Both the position numbers and the translations under genes were made by a program. The notes under the pieces are model-generated. The model saw nothing but the letters and a program-made list of their open reading frames with translations, was not told the DNA's origin and ran no database searches. Shown here one piece after another: positions 45,965 to 57,867 of a stretch of DNA of 64,000 nucleotides (positions within the stretch are counted from its first letter, which is position 1; every line of letters starts with the position of its first letter). The DNA is from Rhipicephalus microplus (taxonomy: Eukaryota; Arthropoda; Arachnida; Ixodida; Ixodidae), in NCBI RefSeq assembly GCF_043290135.1, contig NC_134710.1, positions 806,001 through 870,000 of the forward strand, written 5' to 3'.

Positions 45965-46254
45965 ACTAAGATTTAAAAAAATAAAAAATAATATATGCCA
46001 TCACAACCAGAAGCGGTAGCGACGACGCGAATTTGCCCCACATGCATGGCGCGAAATTAAAATTGTTCTTCATTGCTGACCTTCTACATGCCTGTATTAT
46101 TACGTGATTTTATTGCGGTTTAATTGTGTTTCACTAATTGCCTGCGAATGAGAAAAGGAACAGATATAACAAAGATTGATGAAGCAAGGTATTTTTATTA
46201 GCCAAATTACGTACTTGCAATACACCTTCGCAGGGGCAATTGTCAGACAATTGT

Positions 46255-46470
46255 TCACGAGCACAATATCATAATAGTTCGAAAACTCACGTTGCCCAAT
46301 CGTTGAAAACCACTGCAACGAGACAGCAGCTTTGAAAATATAGCTTCGGTGGCCGTTGAGTACAGCGTCTTGTTGCTTAGCCTGCCGCGTTCAGTCACCA
46401 GAGACGAGGGCACGCCGGCCATATGCCAGCGAAAGCAATCGGCGGTCGCAGTAGCGGCTATCTGCACATT
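46255..46470 (-). pseudogene. Integrase core scrap of an LTR retrotransposon
   Basis: The minus frame reads IAATATADCFRWHMAGVPSS, then LVTERGRLSNKTLYS. This resembles the second integrase core motif (..FGVPS.V.TDRG.QF.S.L), with the catalytic Asp replaced by Glu and no following motif. CsRn1-like elements have similar sequence; that placement is a guess, supported by the related LTR-like piece nearby. Confidence 0.45.
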
Positions 46471-47544
46471 CTGTGAGGTAGTTGAACTCTGAAATGCACA
46501 TAAAAAATAAGTAAACTTCTGAAGCTACGCACGAAACCACCACGGAAAAGTGAGCGATAACTCGTTGACCTGATAATGCGCCGAATCAAAAACCACGCCA
46601 AACTAAACACATGCTGTGATAGCATATTGCCTAGATACGCCCCACATCTTTCCGCCCATGTTACCGGATTGCCTTCATGTGGCCGCTGTTGCTCAAACTA
46701 CAGTGTGTAGAAATATACTAGTGTGCTGAGCGCGCGCATTCCGTACGAGAGAGGGTGGCCGCACATGTGATGACTGCACACAGATGCCACAAGTGGCACT
46801 GCGTGTCGAGAGGGCGCACGAACGCGCGAAATTCCTCTCGTCCTGTTGCTGCCAAAGCCTCGCCACGTTTAAAATCAGTGTGTGACAGCTACCATCTGAT
46901 TTATTGTGAAGTTCGGCGGCGCCATATGAACACTGCAACACCCTGAGATGTTAAAAGCTAAGCGGCAATGCAAAGAAAGGACGTGTATTGTGCCGCTGTG
47001 TCAAAGAAGTTATCGGTCGAACAAAGAAAAGGTGTCTTGTTCCCCGCCTTATAACGGATCCAGCACGGTTTCCTGAATGAAAAAGTAGGATCAAGAGTGC
47101 AGACAGAAGGCTGAATCGGAAGGTTGTCGCGTGAGAAAAGCATTCTGAGAGTGACTCCATCGAACTATATCTTTTCGGATTAGGGTGAACGGTGTCGGGA
47201 ATGAAATCGCCGTTTAGGCAAAATTTCAAATATCAATATTTATCTAAAAAATTGAAAATACCCTTTCGAATTTCATTCACAGTTTTTATACCATGTCAAC
47301 GTCGGACTCTCTTTCCAACAACGTTTTCAGTATCATATGCGGCGAGTGTCAGATTATTCAATGGCATGTTATCATTCTTTGTTTTCGCTCTAATCCTAAT
47401 GGAATGCAGGCTAAGAGGTAAAGGTTTTATGTCTTCTGTGATAATTCTTGCTCTCAAGAACAAAGCGCATTTATAAAAATAACTCTGGTGGTTATACTGT
47501 CAATGGTTTTTAAAAGTAATTTCTTTGTGTGCTTCAACCACTTT
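46471..47544. other. No feature recognised
   Basis: About 1.1 kb of unique-looking sequence with only short open frames that show no domain. Confidence 0.35.
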
Positions 47545-48611
<1,067 letters not shown>

Positions 48612-49248
48612 TGTGAGACTGCACGTAATCTGGATACCTTGTGCTACATGTTGTTCTCAAACTCAAAGGGAAGTGGTCTGCTATGCGAAGCCAGGTACGG
48701 CATGTTGCGAACCCGAGTGCTGCGGCCGACGTAAACACCCAAACTTGACACGACATGCCTCTTTTGCACCCTACAGAAGGAAAGCATCGAGCACATCGTG
48801 CTCCACTGCCCAGCATAGAAACCACAGGTCTCCGCCACTTCATCAACTGCGACCGCTACACCACCGGAACAACAGCAGAAATTGCAGGCAATGGCGCTGG
48901 GTTTCCGGGAGCCACAAGAGCAACCGCAGTGGGAAGCAGTGGAGGCAACGAAGCGTCCATTAGAACACCGGTGGTGTGCGAATATCTGCAGGAGAGAACA
49001 TGTCCGGCAGCAAATACACCAAAAAAATAATTAGAGACGTCTTGTGCCAGATCCGGATTTCCCATTTGATCACCCATTACAAAGGACAGGACAACAAATA
49101 TCATCATCATCATCATATAGTCGTGACGCCGTTTTGTAGTTGTTGCTAGAAGCACGCGTGTACCATGACTGTGTTTATGCCATAGCTTCTGCTTATTAAA
49201 GTGGTTTCCGCCATATATTCGCCTTGTCTACGTCGCCGAGTCTTCACA
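48612..49248 (+). repeat. T5 5' LTR, interrupted by a LINE fragment
   Basis: Outer pieces TGTGAGACTGCACGTAATCT and CGCCTTGTCTACGTCGCC...TCTTCACA match the 120 bp 3' LTR. The middle (about 48652-49150) is absent there. Confidence 0.85.
48652..49150 (+). mobile_element. LINE 3' fragment inside the T5 5' LTR
   Basis: A frame reads TPKLDTTCLFCTLQKESIEH, then IVLHCPA, a C-X2-C...H...C motif at the C-terminus of a LINE ORF2. Further on is ALGFREPQEQPQWEAVEA. The tail is (ATC)n near 49098-49115. Degenerate GTGCTACATG and GTGTACCATG at the edges may be the duplication. Confidence 0.7.
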
Positions 49249-49272
49249 TTTGGCGCAGTAGTGGGCGAGCCA
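49249..49272 (+). other. T5 primer-binding region (candidate)
   Basis: TTTGGCGCAGTAGTGGGCG follows the LTR end. It begins TGGCGC, unlike the TGGTGGA sites of T1-T4, so T5 seems to use another tRNA. Confidence 0.5.
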
Positions 49273-49372
49273 TGCCGAGGAAAACGGAGCCACTCGTCCA
49301 TTTCATGTGAGTTGGTGTTTTGTGCTAAGTGCCCGCCTCACTGCCTTAGCCTGCCCTAAGCCTTCTTCGACC

Positions 49373-50502
49373 ATGCCCTCCCGTCCATCGACCGCAATGC
49401 CTCTTATAAACTAGAATGAAGCCACTGTGGAAGACCTCCACGGGTTCACAGCGGACTTTATACGCCATGAACTTTGGCACTGTAACCTGGAGACGACTGG
49501 CTCAATGGAAGAAATCATTGAATGCTTCCTTCATGACATCGCCCATAACCGTCAACCGTCTGGTGGGCCCGACGCGATAGCAGAGCAGTCGCTTTCAAGT
49601 ACGAAAACGCTGAATGACTTATTACAACAGTTTGCGACGTAGTCACAATGGCCGACGGTTCCAGTCCAAGTTACCATGCCTGACCTCTAGGCTTCACTAC
49701 CAACGTTTAAAGGTGACTGTAGCATTTCAGCACACCAGTGGCTTGAAGAGCTCGAGAGTACCCAAGTATTTGCGTCATGGACACCGCCTACTCTCCTCGC
49801 CGTAGCGCTTGGCAAGCTCCGTAACCCTGCTGCAGATTGAAAGACCGTGGCCGCAAACTGTTACGACACGTGGGAAATTTTCAAGACTGCATTCGAGAGC
49901 CAGTTTGTGGGCAAACTTACGCGCTTGCAGTGGCAGCACATAGTCACCGGACGCGTCCAGCCACCCAGTGAGAGCCTCCAACCGAAGCTCCTCTGCTAAC
50001 GCACGCGGAAGCTGTACGCACTCCTGCACCGGCCGCCAGCTATTTCCCCCGACCAACTAGCCTGCAGGCGCCGCAGCACTTTTCGGGCCTGCCAAACTAT
50101 GAAAACCAACGACCGGCTTGTCTGCAGATGCCGCAGTACTTCTCGGACCCGCCACACTATGAGAATTCGCGACCTAATTTGCGGAAATCTAGCATGTGGC
50201 GCGCTTCCGACAATGGGCCACTATGCTACCACTGTGGTGAGCCAGGTCACTTGTACCGGGAGTGCTCGTACAGACATATGGGCCTACCTGGATTTTGGCC
50301 AGACGCTCGTCGGCCCAGGAACGGGGAACGACCCCGCGCCATCGCAGAATACTTAGCAAGTCTACCATCTCCGAATCTTCAGCGACGCCAATCACGCTCT
50401 CCGTCTCCTCGACGCTCTACGTCCGCGAATCAATACTCTACTTTCGCCGATGTTGTTGCGGGACGATCCGCTAGGTCCCCAAGTCCACGCCGGAGAAACT
50501 AG
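49373..50502 (+). pseudogene. gag: T5 gag, broken
   Basis: From the ATG at 49373 the frame meets a stop after 13 codons, then reads a SAP-like segment FTADFIRHELWHCNLETTGS with MEEIIECFLHDI, and capsid-like LEELESTQVFASWTPPTLLA and WEIFKTAFESQFVGKLTRLQ with further stops. In another frame (50128-50502) a knuckle CYHCGEPGHLYREC and a tail SRSPSPRRSTSANQ to [10 protein letters not shown] end at TAG on AGAAAC. The knuckle region is T4-like, the N-terminus is not. Confidence 0.82.
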
Positions 50503-53500
50503 AATCAGCGGCCTTCGGGGGTGGGACCACAAGCTATCGTCAAAACAGCCTCCTCCGACCCATCCGCCGACCTTCGACGATTCCTTTCAGCCGACACCTC
50601 ACATCGCGAACGAACCTGTTTCTGCTGAAATCGCCGTCCTTGTCGACAATCGTCCAGTGACTGCTCTGATCGACACCAGCGCCGACTACTCAGTTATCAG
50701 CGCTGAACTTGTGGCTGAACTCAGAAAAGTCACGACTCCTTGGGGGCATGGACCAAACCTTCGGACAGCAGGTGGTCATCTCTTGACACCAATCGGGAGA
50801 TGCACCGCAAGGCTGCGAATCTGTGAGTCGACGTTCGTTGCTTCTTTCGTTGTGCTTCCCGAATACTCCCGGAAAGTTATCCTTGGCATGGTTTTCCTTC
50901 GCGAGCACGGCGCTATTATAAGTCTTCGAGGCTGCCTCGTAACGTTTGCTGACGACTATGGCCCGAAGCCTAGAGATACCGATCCGCAGAAGACTGCGCT
51001 TCGCATTGTCGACGACACCGTCACACTTCGGCCACGCACCAGTATGTTCGTTACTGTACAGGGTGACATAGACCATGTGGTAGTGGTATCGCTGAAGGCA
51101 ACCTTTCGGTGCTCTTGTCTCGGCAAATCTGCGTTGCCCGCGGCATAATTCAATTTGAACGTGGGACGACTGAGTTGTTAGTCACCAATTTCAGTGGAGC
51201 ATACCAACATTTGGCCAAGCGAACAACTATCGCTCATTTCGAAGCCATTGACGATGAAGCGTGTACGACGATAGCCCCAATTTCTGCAGCCGTTGAAAGT
51301 GACACCGCGGTAGCCGATACAGTCGACGTCCATCCGAAGCTGTCATGTGCGCAGAAAGAGCAAATCCGCTGTATACTCCGCATATTTAGCAACTTTTTCG
51401 CGTCTACATCTAAGATAAAACAAACGCCAACCGTAAAGCACCGCATTGTCACTGACCATGCTGAGCGACCCATACGTCAGCACGCCTACCGAGTATCTCA
51501 AAAGGAACAAGAAGCAATACGTTCTCAAGTGATGCAGATGCTCGAAGATGGCGTAATCCAACCCTCGAACAGGCCATAGTCCTCCCCCGTCGTACTAGTA
51601 AAAAAGAAGGACGGCACACTCCGATTTTGCGTCGATTACTGCAAACTCAACAAAGTCACAAAGAAAGACGTTTATCCGCTTCCGCGCATCGACGACTCAC
51701 TAGATCGCCTCCGACGTGCCCAATACTTCTCCTCTATGGAATTACGCAGTGGCTACTGGCAGATCGAAGCTGATGAACGCGATCGAGAGAAAACAGCATT
51801 CATAACGCCTGATGGTCTGTACGAATTCAAGGTGCTGCCCTTCGGTCTGTGTTCTGCCCCTGCGACATTCCAGAGGATGATGGATACAGTGCTCTCCGGT
51901 CTCAAGTGGGAAGCATGCCTTGTTTACTTAGACGACGTCGTTGTCTTCTCCCAAACGTTTGAGCAGCACTAGCAGCGACTTAGGTCTGTGTTTGCTGCAA
52001 TTAGCAAGGCAGGCCTATCACTGAAACCAGAAAAATGTCATTTTGGTTACAACGACTTAAAGTTCCTCGGCCACCTTGTTAGCCCGATGGTATTTGGCCG
52101 GACCCAGCAAAAACATTTGCTGTCGCAGATTTTCCACCACCTGCCAACAAACGTGATGTGCGTCAATTTTTAGGCCTCTGTGCATACTACAGACGCTTTG
52201 TGCAAAATTTCTCAAACATTGCCGAACCCCTCACTCGTCTGACAAAAGAAGATGTTCCCTTCGTGTCGGGCCCTGAGCAAACACGCGCTTTCTCCGAGCT
52301 CCAGCAGCGTCTCCAGTCTGAGCCCTTACTCGGTTACTATGACGAATATGCCGACACTGAACTACACATAGACGCCAGTAACATCGGCCTTGGTGTAGTC
52401 CTCGTCCAGTGGCAAGGCGTCGTCGAACGCCCTATTGCTTATGCGAGCCGGATTTAATCATCTGCGGAAGCGAATTACACAACCACTGAAAAAGAGTGCC
52501 TAGCTATTGTCTGGGCAATAGCTAAATTCAGACCGTACCTGTATGGTCGCCCGTTCAGACTTGTTACCGATCATCATGCGCTCTGCTGGTTGGCGAACCT
52601 TAAAGACCCTTCCGGACGTCTGGCCAGGTGGAGCTTACGCCTTCAGGAGTTCGATTTGACAGTCGTGTACAAGTCTGGCCGGAAGCATACTGACGCGGAC
52701 TGCCTTTCCCGAGCTCCTCTTAAGACAGCGTCAGGTGATCACGATCTCGACGGCCGTTTTCTCTGCGCCGTTAGTGTATCCGACTTGGCTGAACAGCAGA
52801 AGAACGATTCCGAGCTTCGACAATTCATCGAATATCTCGAAGGCCGTACGCCGCATCCACCACCAGCATTCGCCCGCTCGCCAGCATCGTTCTGTGTTCG
52901 CAGAAATATCCGCTATAAAAGAAACTTTGACCCTTACGCGACTGAGTACCTGCTCGTCGTCCCGCCAGCGTTACGAGCCGATGTCTTGTCCGCCTGTCAC
53001 GAAGAGCCTTCCTCAAGCCACTTAGGATTCACACGTACCTTGGCCCGGATTCGCCAACACTATTACTGGCCTAAGCTCAATCGAGACGTGAAGCATTACG
53101 TGAAGACGTGTCACGAGTGCCAGCGCCGTAAAGCACCACATCAGCGCCCAGCCGGCTTTTTGAAGCCCGTCACTCCTCCGACACAAACGTTCCAACAAAT
53201 TGGCATGGATCTACTCGGACATTTTCCCAAGCCTCGTGACGGCAACCGCTGGATTGTAGTCGCTACTGATTACATGACGCGCTACTGCGAAACGAAGGCA
53301 TTACAACGTGGCACCGCCATTGAGACTGCCCACTTTTTTATGAAGAACATCGTCCTCCGACATGAAGCACCAGCAGTTGTCATAACTGATCGTGGCACAG
53401 TTTTTACCACCCGGATGATACAAGACGTCATGCAGCTTAGCGGCACAGTACATCGAAAAACTACTGCATACCACCCACAAAGCAACGGCCTTACAGAGCG

Positions 53501-53588
53501 ACTAAACAAGACGATCGCCGACATGCTATCCATGTACGTTGACCAAGACCACAAGCGGCGTCCACAAGCGGACCACGTGACAATATCT
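50503..53588 (+). pseudogene. pol: T5 pol, broken, integrase cut by a SINE
   Basis: Protease ALIDTSADYSVIS (Gly of DTG is Ser); RT with RQHAYRVSQKEQEAI, a stop at 51577-51579, [17 protein letters not shown], motif [12 protein letters not shown] (Asp to Glu) and [12 protein letters not shown]; stop at 51970 and frameshift near 52090-52150; RNase H LHIDASNIGLGVVLVQW, stop at 52455-52457, then [14 protein letters not shown]; integrase with KTCHECQRRK, VATDYMTRYCETKA, ITDRGTVFTTRMI and PQSNGLTERLNKT. The C-terminal domain is missing: the frame runs into the SINE. Confidence 0.9.
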
Positions 53589-53784
53589 ATATGAGAGACG
53601 CCGTAGTGGAGGGCTCCGGGAATTTTTACCACCTGGGGTTTTTTAACGTGCACCCAAATCTGAGCACACGGGCCTACAAAATTTCCGCCTGCATCAGAAA
53701 TGCAGCCGCCGCAGGCGGGATTCAATCCCGCGACCTGCGGGTGAGCAGCCGAGTACCTTAGCCACTAGACCACCGCGGCGGGGC
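53589..53784 (-). mobile_element. SINE-1 copy in T5
   Basis: Read on the minus strand: CCGCCGCGGTGGTCTAGTGG, GGTCGCGGGATTGAATCCC (B-box region) and the body ending GGCGTCTCTCATA. The CAATC tail of other copies is missing. It begins where T5 integrase sequence stops. Confidence 0.8.
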
Positions 53785-54660
53785 AGATTGGTAATATGAA
53801 TGTCAGCTCTTCGTCACCACTCGATTCGGCTCAGTCACCAGTCTCAGGTAGCATTTCCTTGTTACCCTTGGACGAGCAAAACAGTCGTTGCTCGGCAATC
53901 ATGTCTAGAAGTGGCGCACCTGCTTATCACCCTGGGAACGACGTAAACAAGGCCACATGCTATAATTGTCGGCAGACTGGCCATCTTGCATTCAAGTGTC
54001 CTCGTCCTAGATGCAATGCTCAGAGCCAGCAAACGAGTCTTCCTTCCATGGTCTGCTTTCGAGCTTCAGAGCCACTTGCAGAACCATTTGTGCAGGGTGC
54101 CATAATTAAATCATACATTCCACTTGAGGGCACTGTTGATGCGTTTCGAGACAGTGGATCCAAACTCACAATGCTCTCACTTAGTGCTGTTGGATCTTCG
54201 AACCTGTTACCATGGTGCAAGCCTCCCATACTATGTAGGTGGTGGTGCCGTCATGCCAGTTAGTACATTATGCACTCGCATCACTCTGGGGCCTATTTTT
54301 GCAGTGCTTGAAGTTTTAGTTCTGGCTAGAAACTCCTTGCCTTTATTCCTGGGAGAGGACTGGTTTGAAGCCGCTCACGTTGAGCTTATTGTCTGGCCAC
54401 CTCATCCAACAGAAATTCGCTATCTCAGCACCAGTGTTGTTATGCAATGTCTGAAGAAGCCGCTGCCAAGAAAGGCTAATGATGTTGTGCTGTCCAATAG
54501 CTCCACGCCTTTTTTTACACGAGCAATGTCTTCTACAGCCTGTTCGCCATTTTGCCGTTGCCGGACAACACCCAAACCCCATGCTTACTCGTCGACCAGA
54601 ATGAACAGTTGCCTGAGCAGAAGTCACATTAACCGAAGGACGCAGCACTTTGCATGATGG
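53785..54660 (+). pseudogene. Knuckle plus retropepsin-like region after T5 pol
   Basis: The frame at 53796-54263 has a knuckle CYNCRQTGHLAFKC and then VDAFRDSGSKLTMLSLSAVG, like a retroviral-type protease start (DSG). After a frameshift near 54230 the next frame has VGGGAVMPVSTLCTRITLGP and LARNSLPLFLGEDWFEAAHV, which fits the second half of a retropepsin (hydrophobic-hydrophobic-Gly motif). It looks like the gag-protease part of a different retroelement. Why it sits between T5 pol and the T5 3' LTR is unclear: nested insertion or recombination. No RT follows. Confidence 0.5.
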
Positions 54661-54821
54661 ATGCTACGTTGTACATGCCATGGCTCAATTGTGTTGAGAT
54701 GGCCCCCTAGCAACAAGAAGTTACCGCAGTTAACGACGTCTCGCATCAGCCTATTTATCTGTTCGCCACAAATGATGATGATTTAAGGCTCTGTAAAGAG
54801 GCTGACCATTCCACTGACCTT

Positions 54822-55181
54822 TTGCCAGATGCATCGTCATATGCATGTCAATCATGCAGGTGTGGCAAAACGAATTGCGATTTTATGGAGCACCAATGTC
54901 AAGTGTTTCATGGTGAAGGTTCGGTCACTGAGACGTCACAGCTAGAACAAGGACTGTACCAGACAGCAAGCCAGCTGCTGCAGGCCAAGCACTTGAAAAC
55001 AATGAAACAACGGGACGCCAAGGCAAGTATCCACTCAGTGGCACGGGAACTTGTCAGTTCTCTAGGTGAGCTTCGACAGCATCTGACCCATAAAATTGAG
55101 GCTCTCCGAGGTAAAAGACCTACAGAAAGTAAGCGCAAGAATAACAATCAAGCCACCAAGCGAGCTGCTAAGCCAACGTAG
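54822..55181 (+). CDS. Unknown 119 aa frame, Cys-rich start and coiled-coil-like body
   Basis: Not recognised. The start has a Cys/His cluster, YACQSCRCGKTNCDFMEHQC, that could bind a metal. The rest is Gln/Lys/Glu-rich with heptad-like leucines (LEQGLYQTASQLLQAKHLKT) and a basic C-terminus (SKRKNNNQATKRAAKP). Its neighbours are the retropepsin-like remnant and a Lys-rich frame, all before the T5 3' LTR. It may be non-coding or a decayed part of the inserted element. Confidence 0.3.
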   Translation: MPDASSYACQSCRCGKTNCDFMEHQCQVFHGEGSVTETSQLEQGLYQTASQLLQAKHLKTMKQRDAKASIHSVARELVSSLGELRQHLTHKIEALRGKRPTESKRKNNNQATKRAAKPT

Positions 55182-55198
55182 AATAAGCGACACAAACT

Positions 55199-55648
55199 GT
55201 GTCAGAAAGCCTAGCTGCTGCGAGCTGCAACACGAAAGCAGGAAATGCACCACAGAGTGCAGCTGCCTACTACCGTGAGCGCTACGTCGTCCATAGCAAC
55301 CTTGAATTGACTGACCCGTCCACTAGTACAGATGCGTGGCCTAAGTTCGAAAAGGAGGAGGACGTTGTCCGTAAACCGGAGATGAAGGCGGAAAAGGTGA
55401 AGCACCTTAAAGAATGTGAAATGTGCTGTGCGAAACGGGCTCAGGAGAAACAAAAATACCACTGGGCTATGGACAAGAAAGAGCATATCAAGGCCAGAGG
55501 TGACTATATTTTGAGGAAGGCACCACTGAAGTTGTGCGAGAAGCGACAGCAAAAGAGGCGAAAGAAGTGGGATCCAAGCACTGAAAACTCAAGCAACGCG
55601 AGACAGAGTCGGGACAACATCAAGACACGCCAACAGGCCAAGCTTTAG
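55199..55648 (+). CDS. Unknown 149 aa Lys-rich frame
   Basis: Not recognised. The frame is highly basic: many Lys/Glu/Arg, YYRERYVVHSNLELTDPSTS, and a CEMCCAKRAQEKQKYHWAMD stretch with a short Cys pair. Downstream bases in another frame (55675-55770) also give Cys clusters (CRIRGPFRCLGDC, RCGMCC). Composition suggests nucleic-acid binding, but I see no family motif. It ends about 150 bases before the 3' LTR. Confidence 0.3.
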   Translation: MSESLAAASCNTKAGNAPQSAAAYYRERYVVHSNLELTDPSTSTDAWPKFEKEEDVVRKPEMKAEKVKHLKECEMCCAKRAQEKQKYHWAMDKKEHIKARGDYILRKAPLKLCEKRQQKRRKKWDPSTENSSNARQSRDNIKTRQQAKL

Positions 55649-55782
55649 ACCAAGATGAAGTCTCTCAAGAAGAAAAACCACATTGTTGTAGGATTCGCGG
55701 ACCATTTAGATGTCTTGGTGACTGCAAGACTATGAGAAAAAAACGGTGTGGGATGTGCTGTAAAAGCCAATCGGGCATTTTA

Positions 55783-55798
55783 GAAAAAAAAGAGGGGT
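55783..55798 (+). other. T5 polypurine tract
   Basis: GAAAAAAAAGAGGGG, five bases before the 3' LTR. It shows that the 3' end of T5 is original although the region upstream is foreign. Confidence 0.6.
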
Positions 55799-55802
55799 CG
55801 CA

Positions 55803-55922
55803 TGTGAGACTCCACGTAATCTGGCAACCTTGTGCGCCATGACTGCATTGATGCCATAGATCGTGTTTATTAAGGTCGTTTTTGCCATATAATCGCCTTG
55901 TCTACGTCGCCTAGTCCTCACA
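55803..55922 (+). repeat. T5 3' LTR, 120 bp
   Basis: Starts TGTGAGACTCCACGTAATCT and ends GTCCTCACA; GCTG follows as the right duplication. Confidence 0.9.
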
Positions 55923-55926
55923 GCTG

Positions 55927-56466
55927 TTTCTCCCATCTCACGTAGTCGCGCTTAAATAGTCACGCGGTTGTTGATGTCTGTTGCAATAGGTTTCAGACCC
56001 CTTTTTTCTCCAACTTTCACAACCTATTTCTGAGTGATTATAGTGAAATCAGAAGGCGCTACAGCCCCCCCCCCCCCAGCGCTTTGCGCGATTTTAAATG
56101 TATATACAAAAGAAAGAGAGGGGAAGATACATGAACGACAATTTGCAGGGTGTCCGTTGGAAGTCGTTAGCATGAAAGGGCACAAGGTTGTTCCGGTGGT
56201 CCGCAATCGCTCTAGAAGAAAAGCAGTGGCCGAGGGCACCGGGGCGTTGAGACAAGCAGGTGCCCCGAAGGCTTGGTGGGTGCGTTCGTGAGCGCACCAA
56301 GTGGCGCGAGCAAACACGGCTGATAGCTGTGCCGGCATGGAGGAAGGAAACTTTATTCCTTCCTCCATGGGTACCGGTCAATGTGTCGGTTTGGCCGCTA
56401 ACATTGGCAGCAGATGGGTGGTGCTGCTGTGGACGTCGTTGGCGGTGCAACGATTCCCTGGGCGTC
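55927..56466. other. No gene; short palindrome at 56336-56373
   Basis: CATGGAGGAAGGAA at 56337-56350 is repeated in inverse as TTCCTTCCTCCATG at 56356-56369, with an ACTTTA core, making a near-perfect hairpin. A C10 run lies near 56066. I see nothing else. Confidence 0.4.
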
Positions 56467-57572
56467 CTATCGCGGTCGGCGTTTCGGCACGGGTACACGA
56501 GTTGGCAGACTCTCGAAGCAATGCGCTGCACGGAATGCGTGTAGTGGTGGGTACAATGTATGGTCGGTCAGCGCGTCGGGCCGAGGCGGAGGAGGCTTGT
56601 GACGTGTCAAAGGGCACGCCGGCTGACTCGCGTCCCCAGTCAAGAACTCGGCAGGAGGCACTCCATGGCACACAGCAAGTGTGGACTCGGGAAGAGGGAA
56701 AGTCGGGGCATCTAGACTTGTAGAAGCGCTTTCGGTAATTGGCACACGAGGGTTCATGCGCAGGTCGGCGTAGACGATGGCTACCTCTATGGCTGGCGTG
56801 GCATGTGCGGTCTGCTGTGCCATAGTCTGACGAGGCGCGTCGTAATTAGGAGCGTCGATCATAGTCGCAGCGTCTCGAAAGTTTGGCCGTAGATGACTGG
56901 GGGATTTAACTTCAGCTGCGAGAGATTGTGATGGCGAGGCTGGTCGCTGCTGGCAGGACGGGCAGAGCATTGAGGTAGGTAGACAATCACCTTCGGACAT
57001 CGTCAACCGTTAAGCCTCCGCGACCGGGGGGCGAATAGCAGGCTTGACGATGTCCGTAGGCGTGGCGGACTCCGGGGCTTGTGGTGATGTAGCCGTCGTG
57101 GAGTCTGACACGTCCGAAGGGTCATGGGCCGTGGAGTCGGAGGAGACGTGCGGATGGCGAGCGTGCCTAAAAGGCCATCGGGCAAGGACTTTGCAAAAGC
57201 GCACTTCGTGTTTGACGGGTCAAATGTGGCACACACGTCCTGAACATCGTCGGGTGGGTGGTCGGGCACCGAACTCGTTGCGCTGGTGACCAGCTGTGAG
57301 GTTGGATGTGACGTAGTCGAAAGAGTAAAGTGACGGAGACGGCAGGGCTGCGGGCCGGTTGGTACCGCTCGCTGTGACGCAGGGGAAACCTGGAGGTCAC
57401 GGACTCCCGGAAGCGGGCAGTAGGTGAGGCCGTAGCAAGCCAGCACCGCAGAGAAGAGGTCATCATAGGGCTGCAGGCTGTAGCTTGATGTGGTAGCAAG
57501 ATGACGAAACTCGACAGGCAGTGCATCGATCGAAGATTTCGTGCATAAGCGACTGGTCCATGACACCATTCA
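56467..57572 (-). pseudogene. gag: Gag-like remnant of an LTR element
   Basis: Two minus frames overlap at 57003-57006. The upstream one has VEFRHLATTSSYSLQPYDDL and FSAVLACYGLT, which resembles the capsid segment of CsRn1-like gag (..DPYD.L...IL.R). The rest is Pro/Ser/Thr-rich without a knuckle I trust. A primer-binding site and LTR lie directly upstream, supporting a gag. Lineage is inferred and weak. Confidence 0.4.
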
Positions 57573-57593
57573 CCGCGAGAACGGCGTCGAGCT

Positions 57594-57707
57594 GCATGAA
57601 CTATACTTTGGGGTAGGCCGGGCCGAACGGCAGCACTGGCGGCCAGAGTAGCATGAACTATACTTTGGGGTAGGCCGGGCCGAACGGCGGCACTGGCAAA
57701 CAGAGTA
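57594..57707. repeat. 57 bp tandem duplication
   Basis: Two adjoining units (57594-57650 and 57651-57707) starting GCATGAACTATACTTTGGGG differ at a few bases. They lie in the leader between primer site and gag of the minus-strand LTR element. Confidence 0.9.
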
Positions 57708-57744
57708 GCGGATACATGGCAGCGGGTCACTCGGCGAAGGGCAC

Positions 57745-57760
57745 GTTCCTCAGGTCACCA
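57745..57760 (-). other. Primer-binding site (candidate), minus-strand LTR element
   Basis: Minus strand TGGTGACCTGAGGAACG, two bases after an LTR end GCTACA. TGGTGACC equals the start of tRNA-Trp-type primer sites used by CsRn1-like elements. Confidence 0.5.
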
Positions 57761-57762
57761 CT

Positions 57763-57867
57763 TGTAGCGAGAGAAATAGACGTGTGGTATCTCGCCACTT
57801 TATTCTTGAAGGTCAAAGCGAGCGGCGACGGCTGCTTGCGTCCTAGGCGCGAAGAGGAGGAAGAGGA
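57763..57867 (-). repeat. Partial LTR cut by a LINE
   Basis: The plus strand begins TGTAGCGAGAGAAATAGACG and relates to 45710 onward. On the minus strand it includes AAGAATAAAGTGGCG, a polyadenylation-like word. It ends where the LINE 3' end begins. Confidence 0.55.

Larger units (their letters stand above)
48612..55922 (+). mobile_element. Ty3/gypsy element T5, degenerate, with extra 3' region
   Basis: The 5' LTR (48612-49248, interrupted by a LINE fragment) and 3' LTR (55803-55922) start TGTGAGACT and end TCACA; GCTG flanks both sides (48608-48611 and 55923-55926). Gag and pol are close to T4 but full of stops. A SINE cuts integrase, and about 2 kb of unrelated coding-like sequence lies between it and the 3' LTR. 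Confidence 0.88.

Noticed and set aside
48613..49030. Host gene fragment in the T5 5' LTR
   Set aside because: The Cys/His motif and (ATC)n tail identify it as a LINE 3' end.
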